A stretch of DNA of 64,000 nt from Bacillota bacterium (GTDB lineage: Bacteria; Bacillota; UBA4882; UBA8346). Below, one piece after another: positions 48,808 through 57,478 of this stretch. The notes below the pieces were generated by a model. It had not been told where the DNA came from. It made no database searches and worked only from the letters and a program-made list of their open reading frames with translations. The position numbers were made by a program, and so were the translations under genes. How positions within the stretch are numbered: the stretch's first letter is position 1; each line of letters begins with the position of its first letter. The DNA lies in the NCBI GenBank assembly GCA_023401925.1, contig JAEXDA010000048.1, forward strand, positions 62,001 to 126,000, in the 5' to 3' direction.

Positions 48808-51081
48808 CTACAGATTGACCTGAATAATGTCACGGTCCATCCGGTCCATACACTCTCTTATCTTTGAGGCAAAAGTGGGATCCTGACCGGCACAGGCCGC
48901 TTTAATCTGCCGCAATATATCGATGCCGCGTCGGAAAGCTTGCACGATATCACCTTCCTGAATGGCGCTATCCTTGATTAGTTCGGCAAAAGCTGCACCC
49001 TGACTCCAGCGATAGGCTAAATTGGAAAGACTGGGATGAAACACGGCATCCCGTTCATCAACACCGTATCGGTAAACCAAATTCCGAATCATTGTTTTAA
49101 TAGGCTTCTGATCAAATGGAATAACCTTGGGATAAAATTCGCCCTTTCGTGGTTCATAATCGATGGCCACGATTAAAGCATTGAGTTGATCGGGATCCAG
49201 TTCATGGAATAACCCGCTAAAGTATAATTCAGTGATCAGTAATTCCTGGGTATAGATTTGGGATGCAAATTCGCCCCTTGGCAGTAAGACCCCATCTTTC
49301 ATATAATCCAGATCCTCTAAAATTTCGGTTTTCAAATGCAGGTCCTCATAAAACCGTCCGGTAATGACGATCTTTGCGGTACGTTCCTGCAAGGACAAAA
49401 CTCTTTGATTGAGTTCATGCCAGGCTTGAATCTGTTCTTCACAATTTCTTCTTTGCTGAGGACTACAATCACGGGGCAGCACCTGGTCCAAATGTTCGCG
49501 CAAGTCGTGAATCTCATTGGCAATCGACGTTCGGGCCCTGCCTTTTATAAATTTATAACGGCGCTGTTGCTTCTTAAGCTTCTGGCGTAATTTAATATAA
49601 ACCAGCGGGCACTGTTCATTTTCCCGATCACTGCAGAGATTGGCATTTAAATTATCCAATTTTTCGGTATGATTGGCCAACAATTGTTCGGATTTTCGCT
49701 TGTCGTTTCTTGCCTGAAAGGTAGCAAAATTTTGATTCAAAATAACCTTGATGGTATCCTGGTCATGATTGCGGTTTAAATTTAAAACTGAGTTATACGA
49801 TAAATTGAATTGACTTTTTAATTCCTCGATTTCGTTCTGGTTTGTGCTAGGGAATTCTTCTGCCCGGAGATTCTTTAGATCGCATAAAATATATACGAAA
49901 CCCTGAGAATCGATACCGCGACGTCCTGCCCGCCCTGCCATTTGAAAATATTCCAGGTTGGTCATGGGCCGAAAGGTGACTCCGTCAAATTTAGAAGGAC
50001 TGTCAAAACAAACTGTACGAACCGGATAATTAATTCCTACGGCGAATGTCTCCGTAGCATACATCACCCGAATCAGTCCCAGTCCGAAAAGGGTTTCCAC
50101 AATTTCCTTGACACCCGGCAAAAGTCCAGCATGATGATAACCGATTCCTTTGGTTAGTAACGCCTTTGCCTGGAGGGCGGTCTTCATATTGGCGATCCCG
50201 TATTCGGCAATAAAACGGTCACAAATCTCCTCCGCCCGGCTAGATTCGGATTCAGTCAGGAAATTTTTATGGTAACTGAGTTCTTGGGCTTTCAGTTCGC
50301 ACATCTTACGGCTGAATACAAAATATAAACAAGGTAATCCTTTATTTTTGTTCACATACTTAATCAAATCAAGATGGGTGGTCTCCCATTCACGGCGATC
50401 ATTAAAAAAAGGATAGGGCTGGTCCTCTACTTGACGCCTATAATTGATCACTGTTTTCAGATCCGTTGCCCCTACATGTTTCTCGTAAATAAAATGCTCC
50501 AGGGGGACTGCCCGATCTTTTTTTAAAATCACAGAAACGTGATGTTCCTTAATTTCACTGATCCAAGCCGCCAATTCATATACATTGGGAATCGTGGCGG
50601 ATAATCCCAATAAACGCATTTCCTTGGGCATAAAAATAATGGATTCTTCCCAAACCGTACCTCGCTCTTCGTCGGATAAATAATGAATTTCATCAAAAAT
50701 AATATGGGAAATGCCCTCAAGACGCTTTAAATCCTGATGAAGGATATTCCGAAAAATCTCGGTTGTCATCAGGCAAATCTCAGCTTCCGAATTGATAACT
50801 ACATCGCCGGTAACAATGCCAACCCGCTCGGCGCCATACAATACCTTGAACTCTTTGAATTTCTGATTGGAAAGGGCTTTAATCGGCGCGGTATAAATAA
50901 TCCGGTCGCCCTTGGCAATCGCCTGATCAATTAAATAATCGGCAATGAGGGTCTTTCCAACCCCGGTAGGAGCCGAGACCAAAACCGAATTGCCCTTCAT
51001 CAGCTCCATCACGGCCTGTTGCTGAAAATCGTCTAAACGATAATCCCGATAATATTCGGGAATTGCTTCCGAAAACGCCAT
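48808..51081 (-). CDS. Ski2-like DEAD/DEAH-box RNA helicase
   Basis: This 757-residue superfamily 2 helicase has Walker A SAPTGVGKTLIADYLIDQA near residue 34, DEIHYLSDEERG near 130, LSATIPNVYELAAW near 158, and GYHHAGLLPGVKEIVETLFG near 320. Motif VI is QMAGRAGRRGID near 385. A coiled-coil or arch-like part (about 440-580) and a C-terminal helical domain complete the HelY/Mtr4-like layout. Relatives process or unwind RNA. It is the first gene after a mini-element region and uses the ATG at 51081 with a GAGGAAA site. Confidence 0.92.
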   Translation of the reverse strand: MAFSEAIPEYYRDYRLDDFQQQAVMELMKGNSVLVSAPTGVGKTLIADYLIDQAIAKGDRIIYTAPIKALSNQKFKEFKVLYGAERVGIVTGDVVINSEAEICLMTTEIFRNILHQDLKRLEGISHIIFDEIHYLSDEERGTVWEESIIFMPKEMRLLGLSATIPNVYELAAWISEIKEHHVSVILKKDRAVPLEHFIYEKHVGATDLKTVINYRRQVEDQPYPFFNDRREWETTHLDLIKYVNKNKGLPCLYFVFSRKMCELKAQELSYHKNFLTESESSRAEEICDRFIAEYGIANMKTALQAKALLTKGIGYHHAGLLPGVKEIVETLFGLGLIRVMYATETFAVGINYPVRTVCFDSPSKFDGVTFRPMTNLEYFQMAGRAGRRGIDSQGFVYILCDLKNLRAEEFPSTNQNEIEELKSQFNLSYNSVLNLNRNHDQDTIKVILNQNFATFQARNDKRKSEQLLANHTEKLDNLNANLCSDRENEQCPLVYIKLRQKLKKQQRRYKFIKGRARTSIANEIHDLREHLDQVLPRDCSPQQRRNCEEQIQAWHELNQRVLSLQERTAKIVITGRFYEDLHLKTEILEDLDYMKDGVLLPRGEFASQIYTQELLITELYFSGLFHELDPDQLNALIVAIDYEPRKGEFYPKVIPFDQKPIKTMIRNLVYRYGVDERDAVFHPSLSNLAYRWSQGAAFAELIKDSAIQEGDIVQAFRRGIDILRQIKAACAGQDPTFASKIRECMDRMDRDIIQVNL

Positions 51082-51276
51082 ACAATTTCCTCTTCTCTCG
51101 ATTACTGGTTAGGAACAGGTTTTTAGGAAGAAACAAGTTTTAACTATATATATTATCACGCATTCAATCAATTTCACACCTTTATACTCCTGTCACGGGC
51201 AATCCCTAAAATAAGCCTGCCCAGCATTTTCTCTATTGATTCGGTATCCTAAAATAATTATCCTGCAACAATAAAA

Positions 51277-51391
51277 GAGGCTATCAAAAAAGCACTTTAA
51301 AATCAATAGAATATATAATATATAGTCTCATAGATTATACTAAACTATATCTCATATATCTTGTCGATAAGAATACTTTTTGGACGGCCCC
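51277..51391. mobile_element. Small IS-end-like element (115 bp)
   Basis: The left end is GAGGCTATCAAAAAAGCACTT, 21 bases of which the first 17 align, and the right end read on the other strand is GGGGCCGTCCAAAAAGTA. The two differ at several positions but keep the G-rich start and A-run. The interior is very AT-rich and non-coding. The rest of 51082-51511 holds only a short CCCC/GGGG hairpin near 51467-51484, perhaps part of a thrC terminator. Confidence 0.4.
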
Positions 51392-51511
51392 ATTCCCAAT
51401 CGAATTTTCTCAACCGTTGTCGGCTTTCATTTCCATTTGAAATTTGCCCTTATTCAAGGGACAATATCCCCTTTCACCGGGGGACATTCGAACTCTTATT
51501 AAAAAATTCAC

Positions 51512-53011
51512 TCATTTTATCCCTAAAATCTTTTGGACAACTTTCCCCATTTCTTCTTTGGCACATCCTTCCGAATGGCGAATATTTTTTTGGACCAACT
51601 CTGCTAAACTCCTTGGGATTTTAAATCCCGCCAAGGATTCAAGTTTTTCTAACAATGCAAACTCATTGATGCCGTCCACTTCTTCACCAAGAGCCTTTAA
51701 GACACTGGCATTGAATTTGAAAGGGCTTGCTGTAGAAGCAATAAGAACCGGTGTATTATCACCGCTATCCCTAAGATATTGCTCATGAACCTCTACTCCT
51801 ACGGCAGTATGCGGATCAATAATCATATTTTTCTCTTGGAAAACCTTGCGAATCTGGGCCATCGTTTGTGTTTCCGATGCATATCCGCCGAAAAATCCCC
51901 CCCAAATTTTTTCGGCAGTGGAACCATTTACTTGATAACGGCCGCTGGTCTTCAGTTGGTTCATCCAATCTTTCATCAGCACGCTATCACCGTCCGAAAA
52001 ATAATATAGCAATCGTTCCAGATTGCTGGAAATCAGAATATCCATCGATGGCGATATCGTGGTAAAAAACTGCCGATTTCGATCATAGCAGCCGGTTTTT
52101 ATGAAGTCCGTCAACACATTATTGGAATTGGAAGCGCAAATTAATTTATGGATTGGTAACCCCATTTTTCCAGCGATGTGTGCAGCCAAAATATTTCCAA
52201 AGTTACCGGTTGGAACAGCAATGTTTACCTTATCCCCCATCTGAATTGCCTTTTTGCCGCATAGCGCATTATACCCGTAAAAATAATACACTATCTGTGG
52301 CGCCAGACGGCCCCAATTGATAGAGTTAGCGGAGGAAAAAGCCAAATTTTTTTGTGAGAGTTTCCCGGCTAAAAGCGTATCACCAAATATTTGTTTCACT
52401 CCACTTTGCGCATCATCAAAATTTCCTTGCACCGACACTACATGAGTGTTATTCCCTTCCTGGGTTACCATCTGCAAACGTTGAATTTCGCTGACACCTT
52501 GCTCCGGAAAAAAAACAATGATCCGCGTCCCCGGTACGTCTTTAAAACCTTCCAAAGCAGCTTTACCGGTATCACCCGATGTTGCAACCAATATTACTAT
52601 CTCTTTTCGCTCACTTGAAAGTTCACTTGCCTTGGTCATTAAATGGGGAAGCAACTGCAACGCTATGTCCTTGAATGCACAGGTCGGCCCATGCCAAAGA
52701 TCTAATAAATATCTTTGGCCACCAAGGGTTCGAATCGGAGTTACTTCAGGATGGTCAAACTTTTCCGGACAGCGGTAAGCTTCTTGTACCATTTTTTGAA
52801 GTTTACTGGGAGGATAATCACTTAAAAATCGACTCAAAATCAAGGTTGCTAAGTCCTGGTAATTATAATTCACCATGGATTGCATTTCTATCGGTGTAAA
52901 GCGGGGTATGGATTCCGGAGTAAACAGTCCGCCATCCCCGGCAATTCCCAAACGAATCGCTTCCGATGCCTTGATCGATTCTCCATTACCCCGTGTGCTA
53001 ATATAATTCAT
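51512..53011 (-). CDS. thrC: Threonine synthase
   Basis: This 499-residue PLP enzyme converts O-phosphohomoserine to threonine. It is the long ThrC form: MNYISTRGNGESIKASEAIR at the start, WHGPTCAFKDIALQLLPHLM near 107 (PLP lysine in FKD), VATSGDTGKAALEGF near 145, and VPTGNFGNILAAHIAGKMG near 265. The ATG has AGGTGATG upstream. No thrB or hom gene is in the window, so threonine genes are scattered or elsewhere. It is monocistronic as far as can be seen. Confidence 0.96.
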   Translation of the reverse strand: MNYISTRGNGESIKASEAIRLGIAGDGGLFTPESIPRFTPIEMQSMVNYNYQDLATLILSRFLSDYPPSKLQKMVQEAYRCPEKFDHPEVTPIRTLGGQRYLLDLWHGPTCAFKDIALQLLPHLMTKASELSSERKEIVILVATSGDTGKAALEGFKDVPGTRIIVFFPEQGVSEIQRLQMVTQEGNNTHVVSVQGNFDDAQSGVKQIFGDTLLAGKLSQKNLAFSSANSINWGRLAPQIVYYFYGYNALCGKKAIQMGDKVNIAVPTGNFGNILAAHIAGKMGLPIHKLICASNSNNVLTDFIKTGCYDRNRQFFTTISPSMDILISSNLERLLYYFSDGDSVLMKDWMNQLKTSGRYQVNGSTAEKIWGGFFGGYASETQTMAQIRKVFQEKNMIIDPHTAVGVEVHEQYLRDSGDNTPVLIASTASPFKFNASVLKALGEEVDGINEFALLEKLESLAGFKIPRSLAELVQKNIRHSEGCAKEEMGKVVQKILGIK

Positions 53012-53118
53012 TTTGTCTCATCACCTAATCCTTTAGTCTCATTCAATGAATTCGGCAATTCTGGCTCATTATCCTACCACAACTTTATTGTTTATCCTAG
53101 TGCTTTTTGGCCATTGAT

Positions 53119-53165
53119 ATAGATACCTAAAAGCCGCCTTTCATCAGCGGCTTTTAGGTATCTAT
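53119..53165. terminator. 19-pair perfect hairpin after the lipoprotein gene
   Basis: The arms at 53119-53137 and 53147-53165 are perfectly complementary (core AAAAGCCGC / GCGGCTTTT), with a 9-base loop. It lies 2 bases past the stop of the gene at 53168 and upstream of thrC on the minus strand. The stem's own AT-rich outer arm replaces a separate T-run. Confidence 0.65.
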
Positions 53166-53167
53166 GA

Positions 53168-54130
53168 TCACTTCCCGGAAGGGATACCAGTTTCTTTCGA
53201 TTCTGATTCACTGTCGTTTGAGGAGAAAACGGCCTCAGAATTGGGATCACTTGTTTCAGTGTCCGAAGGTTCTAGCCTTGCAAGATCGAACTCTCCGGTC
53301 GCTTCGGTAATAGCCAACTGTAAACTAAAAGGCAATAAATTCATCCTGAGTTGCTTGATTTTTTTATTGAGTCCCATTGAATCAAAAAACTCACTAAACT
53401 TTTCACCTTCGTTCTTGTGAAAAGCTCCATCCCCTGCGAGATTAATAAAAAACAAATCCTTACCGTAGTTATTGAAACAACCGTTTGAATCGGCATCTAA
53501 AATCATAAATTTGTACAATTTCTCCGTATTTTCCACCACAACCCTGGTTTCTCCCTCAAGGAAACTGGCGTTAAAGGCTGCTACATTTACATAATGCTCA
53601 CGCTTTTTAGATTTAGCCTCGGTTGAAATAAAGAAATACAAGTTTCTTTCATAATCTTTGACGGCTCCCTTATAGGATATGCGAATGGGTATTGGAATCA
53701 ATGTAAAGGCCCTCATTACATTGTAACCGGATTCTCTCTGCTGGGATGTTTGAAAACTCTTCACTGCCTCTTTTTTACTGATTTTATTATCTAAATTCTG
53801 ATCAATATATAAACTATCCCAATAGCCCATGGCATTTTGAATAACCAAAAACCAAATTTTCTTATCATGATTGCCCAAACGAAAACTACCAAATTTCACG
53901 TTGGAGAGTTGTTCATATTCAATTCCATCAACCTTCAAAAACTCGGGTTTTGAGTCGGTTAGTTCAGCGATATTCCCCAAAATCGGTATTTCCCCCGAAC
54001 CAAGGTCGAAAATAGTTAATGTTTTAAGCTTCAGCGAATAAATTCCTTCCACGGAAGCAGGTAATTTCTGGGTACAACCTCCGATGAAAAGCATGGATCC
54101 GATCATCACAAATATGAAAAATTTACCCAT
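53168..54130 (-). CDS. Lipoprotein of unknown function with EF-hand-like loops
   Basis: This 320-residue protein has a lipoprotein signal: LFIGGC with the lipidated cysteine near residue 19. Two segments look like calcium-binding loops or "value" repeats, DQNLDNKISKKEA near 113 and DADSNGCFNNYG near 210. The C-terminal 35 residues are acidic and serine-rich (SEAVFSSNDSESESKE). No family is recognised. Anchoring in the inner or outer membrane is possible in this diderm. The ATG has GGGGAG 6 bases upstream. It follows the PNPOx-like gene by 17 bases. Confidence 0.7.
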   Translation of the reverse strand: MGKFFIFVMIGSMLFIGGCTQKLPASVEGIYSLKLKTLTIFDLGSGEIPILGNIAELTDSKPEFLKVDGIEYEQLSNVKFGSFRLGNHDKKIWFLVIQNAMGYWDSLYIDQNLDNKISKKEAVKSFQTSQQRESGYNVMRAFTLIPIPIRISYKGAVKDYERNLYFFISTEAKSKKREHYVNVAAFNASFLEGETRVVVENTEKLYKFMILDADSNGCFNNYGKDLFFINLAGDGAFHKNEGEKFSEFFDSMGLNKKIKQLRMNLLPFSLQLAITEATGEFDLARLEPSDTETSDPNSEAVFSSNDSESESKETGIPSGK

Positions 54131-54147
54131 TTTGATCTCCCCATTTA

Positions 54148-54648
54148 TTAATTTTCGACGCTAGTCCCTTCTCCATCAGAGAGCCGTTGATATCCTTCGA
54201 GCAGCTCTTGGAAGATTTGACATGAATAATGCAAACTGGCCTCATTTTTATGACGAATTCGGATCCCCTGCGTTACAAAAAAATCAGCGGAATTATTTTT
54301 GCAAACCTCTTCGATTTCCACTTCAATGACGGCCAGGTTTCTATCCGCCTCCATAGTTTCTTTTACAAGCTTTGCCTTACCTTTCAAACTTACTGCAATA
54401 TCGCCTTCTTCAAGTAAAGCCAGAGCCACATCTCTTATCTGGTTTATATTTTGTAATGTTTGATGAAATTTTGATATTGCGATATAAAGATGTTTATTGT
54501 CTTGAACGGTAATGTAATGAAATGGAGCAGTATGCGGCCTACAGTCCGCATCAATGGAGGCAATGATAACCGTGCTAATCCGCTTTTTAAACAAATCGAT
54601 CAACGTTTCATTTAGCTCTGTTCCCAGTGAGAGTGCCAATTTCTCCAC
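54148..54648 (-). CDS. Pyridoxamine 5'-phosphate oxidase-like (split-barrel) protein
   Basis: This 166-residue protein has the FMN-binding split-barrel pattern: STVIIASIDADCRPHTAPFH near residue 25, LYIAISKFHQTLQNINQIRD near 53, and VSLKGKAKLVKE near 85. The family includes flavin reductase-like and F420/heme-binding proteins; no substrate can be assigned. The start is GTG overlapping its own GGGG-type site, so the true start may be a few codons later. It shares a transcript with the downstream lipoprotein gene. Confidence 0.7.
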   Translation of the reverse strand: MEKLALSLGTELNETLIDLFKKRISTVIIASIDADCRPHTAPFHYITVQDNKHLYIAISKFHQTLQNINQIRDVALALLEEGDIAVSLKGKAKLVKETMEADRNLAVIEVEIEEVCKNNSADFFVTQGIRIRHKNEASLHYSCQIFQELLEGYQRLSDGEGTSVEN

Positions 54649-54707
54649 CCCTTCAATCCAAAATTCGTATTAACCTTCAACCAAACCCAGCTCCCCTAAG
54701 GATTCCC

Positions 54708-54769
54708 CAAAATGAAAATTGGACCTAATCATCCAAATCGATAACCATTAAGTTTCAATTTTCATTTTG
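54708..54769. repeat. 14-pair inverted repeat in the ireB downstream region
   Basis: CAAAATGAAAATTG (54708-54721) pairs perfectly with CAATTTTCATTTTG (54756-54769), with a 34-base loop. It lies in the 300-base gap between ireB and the PNPOx-like gene. It could terminate the ireB transcript or mark a small element. The rest of the gap shows nothing clear. Confidence 0.4.
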
Positions 54770-54948
54770 TGTTCAAGCGAAAGTCCGTCAGACTGGCTTT
54801 TGTGGAAAAAGCATAAAAAATATGCAAAGCCCAGAAAACTCCTTAGAAAGGCAATGTCTATTTTTCATAATAAACTATGGAGGGAGGAAAAAAATTAGAA
54901 CCCAAAGAGAAAAGGCTAATCAACCTGAGGTTTTACAATTGGCGATAA

Positions 54949-55224
54949 TCAAATTTTGCCGCCAATTCCTTCTTTGATAAGGTAAGAATGAACCAATTCC
55001 TCTAAAATCTGATCTCTTTCCAGCCTTTTAATTAATACCCGGGCATTACGGTGGCTCGTAATATAAGCAGGATCCCCGGATAAAAGATATCCTACAATTT
55101 GATCCAAAGGATCATAGCCTTTTTCTTGCAAAGCAAGACAGACCTCTCTTAATACTAGGGCAACTTCCGACAGATTTTCATCGGTAGCTGAAAAACGTCT
55201 AGTCACTTCGGTTGATTCCGTCAT
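54949..55224 (-). CDS. ireB: IreB-family regulatory phosphoprotein (UPF0297)
   Basis: This 91-residue protein matches the IreB/YrzL family: TEVTRRFSATDENLSEVALV near the start, with threonines at the position phosphorylated by the PASTA kinase IreK in Enterococcus, then EKGYDPLDQIVGYLLSGDPA near 38 and ITSHRNARVLIKRLERDQIL near 60. The ATG at 55224 has AGAGGTGG 5 bases upstream. Its usual neighbours alaS and ruvX are not here; instead it follows the block that contains the PASTA kinase and its phosphatase, an informative linkage. Confidence 0.93.
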   Translation of the reverse strand: MTESTEVTRRFSATDENLSEVALVLREVCLALQEKGYDPLDQIVGYLLSGDPAYITSHRNARVLIKRLERDQILEELVHSYLIKEGIGGKI

Positions 55225-55282
55225 ACATTCCACCTCTTTAGGAAAGTATACCCAAAAATAGTAAAATTACTAACCGCTAGGT

Positions 55283-55789
55283 TTAACTTTGAATCTCATC
55301 CTTGCGCAAAGCCAGATTGATATCAACGTTTCCGAAGGGAGTTTGGATCGGGATTGCCAGTGCAGTATGAATATGTTTCAGGAAATCCGGTATCACGCCA
55401 CCCATAATAAACAAGGGGGGAGTTATATTGCAATGATACCCCACCAATGATAAATTTGTACTGGCCGTACCCACAATAATGTTCTTTAACTCGCAAATTG
55501 CGCTCTCACCCATTTTGTCAATTTCTTTTACCTCAGTCATTAACATTTGGGAAATAATGCCAGTGGCTGTCTTTTCATCCATACCACAAATAACTTGGCC
55601 CTGTAAATCACCAAGTACGCCCACCAAAACACAAACCGGATATTTTTGGAGCGGTTCATCGACAAAAAACGGTTTACCGGCTCCAACATGTGGACTTAAC
55701 ATTGTTTCAATAACTGTATAAGCAGCTTTTACAAACGAATCAATATGATCAAACGACAGTGATATTACCCCCTTTAAGTGGTGTCTCAA
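55283..55789 (-). CDS. CheX/CheC-like phosphatase-domain protein
   Basis: This 168-residue protein has the CheX-type fold: VGVLGDLQGQVICGMDEKTA near residue 58 and GESAICELKNIIVGTASTNL near 93, the latter holding the E-x2-N pair used to dephosphorylate CheY-P. No other chemotaxis gene is in the window, so it may act on a different receiver. The TTG start has no ribosome site; AAAGGGGG lies inside the frame near residue 7, so translation may begin at an inner CTG or ATA codon. Confidence 0.75.
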   Translation of the reverse strand: MRHHLKGVISLSFDHIDSFVKAAYTVIETMLSPHVGAGKPFFVDEPLQKYPVCVLVGVLGDLQGQVICGMDEKTATGIISQMLMTEVKEIDKMGESAICELKNIIVGTASTNLSLVGYHCNITPPLFIMGGVIPDFLKHIHTALAIPIQTPFGNVDINLALRKDEIQS

Positions 55790-55871
55790 CTACTCAGTGT
55801 TAGCCCATTCTGCTTGAATCGCCAACTTTCATTGACCTATCAAGCTCACAAGCTTTCGGTATAGTTGAGTC

Positions 55872-56513
55872 TTATAAATTTTTTAACCTTTCAATAGCGG
55901 CCTCAGGATCAGGATCGTGATAAATCAATGTTCCGGCAACAATGACATCGACCCCCGCAGTAATTAAAGTTTTTGCATTATCCCAAGTCACTCCGCCATC
56001 CACTTCTATTTTACAACCATACCCAGAGCTATCAATCATTTTCCTTAGAGATTTTATTTTGGGAATCACTTCCGGGATCAATTTTTGACCGCCAAAACCT
56101 GGATTTACCATCATCAATAATACCAAATCGAGAAAAGGTAAAAGATATTCTAAACAATCCAGCGGCGTGGCTGGATTAAAAACCAAGCCGGCCTGACAAC
56201 CATATTCTTTAATTTGTTGTATTAACCGGTGCAAATGATTACTAGCTTCGGCATGAACGATAATCCGGTTACTACCCTCTTTCGCGTAAAGAGGAACAAA
56301 GAATTCAGGATTTTCCACCATTAAATGAGATTCAATCGGTAAATTGGTTATTTTTCGTATTGTTGAAACAAACATCGGCCCAAAAGTCATATTGGGAACA
56401 AAATGACCGTCCATAATATCCAAATGGAGCCAGTCCGCTTTGCTGATCTTTTCTACAGATTCCTCAAGATTTGCGAGATTCGAATTTAAAATGGATGGTG
56501 CTAACTCAATCAT
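55872..56513 (-). CDS. rpe: Ribulose-phosphate 3-epimerase
   Basis: This 213-residue TIM barrel interconverts ribulose 5-phosphate and xylulose 5-phosphate. Motifs are IELAPSILNSNLANLEES at the start, WLHLDIMDGHFVPNMTFGP near 29, MMVNPGFGGQKLIPEVIPKI near 135, and KIEVDGGVTWDNA near 168, covering metal and phosphate ligands. The product ribulose 5-phosphate also feeds KdsD. It follows rsgA by 3-12 bases, the common Firmicute order prkC-rsgA-rpe. ATG with AGGAG site. Confidence 0.96.
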   Translation of the reverse strand: MIELAPSILNSNLANLEESVEKISKADWLHLDIMDGHFVPNMTFGPMFVSTIRKITNLPIESHLMVENPEFFVPLYAKEGSNRIIVHAEASNHLHRLIQQIKEYGCQAGLVFNPATPLDCLEYLLPFLDLVLLMMVNPGFGGQKLIPEVIPKIKSLRKMIDSSGYGCKIEVDGGVTWDNAKTLITAGVDVIVAGTLIYHDPDPEAAIERLKNL

Positions 56514-56524
56514 CAGGCATGCTC

Positions 56525-57406
56525 CTAACGGTAACGATTATCCCATTGTTTCTTGATTTCCTGAAGTAATTCGATATAAAGCTGATAACGTCGTTCTAAA
56601 ATATGCCCTATCCCAACAGCCTGCTTAACTTGACAACCGGGTTCATTCAAATGAATGCAGGTATTGAACTTACATTTCCCTTGATATTCCCGGAAATCCG
56701 GAAAATGCTCCGCCAATTCCTCGGGTCTTATCTCCTTTAAGTCAATCTGTGAAAAGCCCGGTGTATCAGCAATATAACTAGTCTGATTCATCCTGAGCAA
56801 CTGAACTTCCCGGGTCGTATGTTTTCCACGGCTGATTTTTTCACTAAGAGTACCGGTTTTCAGCATGAATCCAGGAGCCACCATGTTGACCAAAGCAGTC
56901 TTACCCACTCCCGAAGGGCCGGCGAAAACGGTAATTTTCCCCTGAAGAGCCTTACTCAAAGTCCGCTTCCCCAAATGTGTAAGAACGCTGGTACAAATTA
57001 CCTGATAACCAAAACTACGGTAAGTCTCAGCCAAATCCTTCATCTTAACTTTACTTACCAAATCGGATTTATTAAAAACAACCAAATGCGAGATTCCGCT
57101 GGCCGATGCCAAAACCAAAAACTTAGCAATCAGGACATCACTAGGATTCGGGTCCTGGTGGGCGAAAACCAATACAACACAATTGATATTGGCAACATAA
57201 GGGCGCTTCAAGACGGACTCGCGTGGTAATATTTCGGTGATAACGCCCTTATCCTTGGAAATATACTCCACTTTATCCCCTACGAGTAAACTATCGAAAG
57301 TTAATTTTAATTTACCCCGTATCGAACACTCAATTGGCTGCCCGCCTTCTACAGGTTCCACATAATAGAAACCGGCAATAGCCCGTACCACTCTTCCAAT
57401 TGCCAC
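56525..57406 (-). CDS. rsgA: Ribosome small-subunit biogenesis GTPase RsgA
   Basis: This 293-residue circularly permuted GTPase has an N-terminal OB fold (about 1-65), then the permuted motif order: FNKSDLVSK (G4) before AGPSGVGKTALVN (G1) and ADTPGFSQIDL (G3). A C-terminal zinc knuckle, CKFNTCIHLNEPGC, completes it. It checks late 30S assembly. I prefer the GTG at 57404-57406 (GAGGG 8 bases upstream) over the GTG five codons earlier. Part of the prpC-prkC-rsgA-rpe cluster. Confidence 0.96.
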   Translation of the reverse strand: MAIGRVVRAIAGFYYVEPVEGGQPIECSIRGKLKLTFDSLLVGDKVEYISKDKGVITEILPRESVLKRPYVANINCVVLVFAHQDPNPSDVLIAKFLVLASASGISHLVVFNKSDLVSKVKMKDLAETYRSFGYQVICTSVLTHLGKRTLSKALQGKITVFAGPSGVGKTALVNMVAPGFMLKTGTLSEKISRGKHTTREVQLLRMNQTSYIADTPGFSQIDLKEIRPEELAEHFPDFREYQGKCKFNTCIHLNEPGCQVKQAVGIGHILERRYQLYIELLQEIKKQWDNRYR

Positions 57407-57478
57407 ACCAACTGCCCTCACTTTTATAGATTATTCCACACGGAAGATGAATATTTTCCGTTATTTTATGCTCACCAA

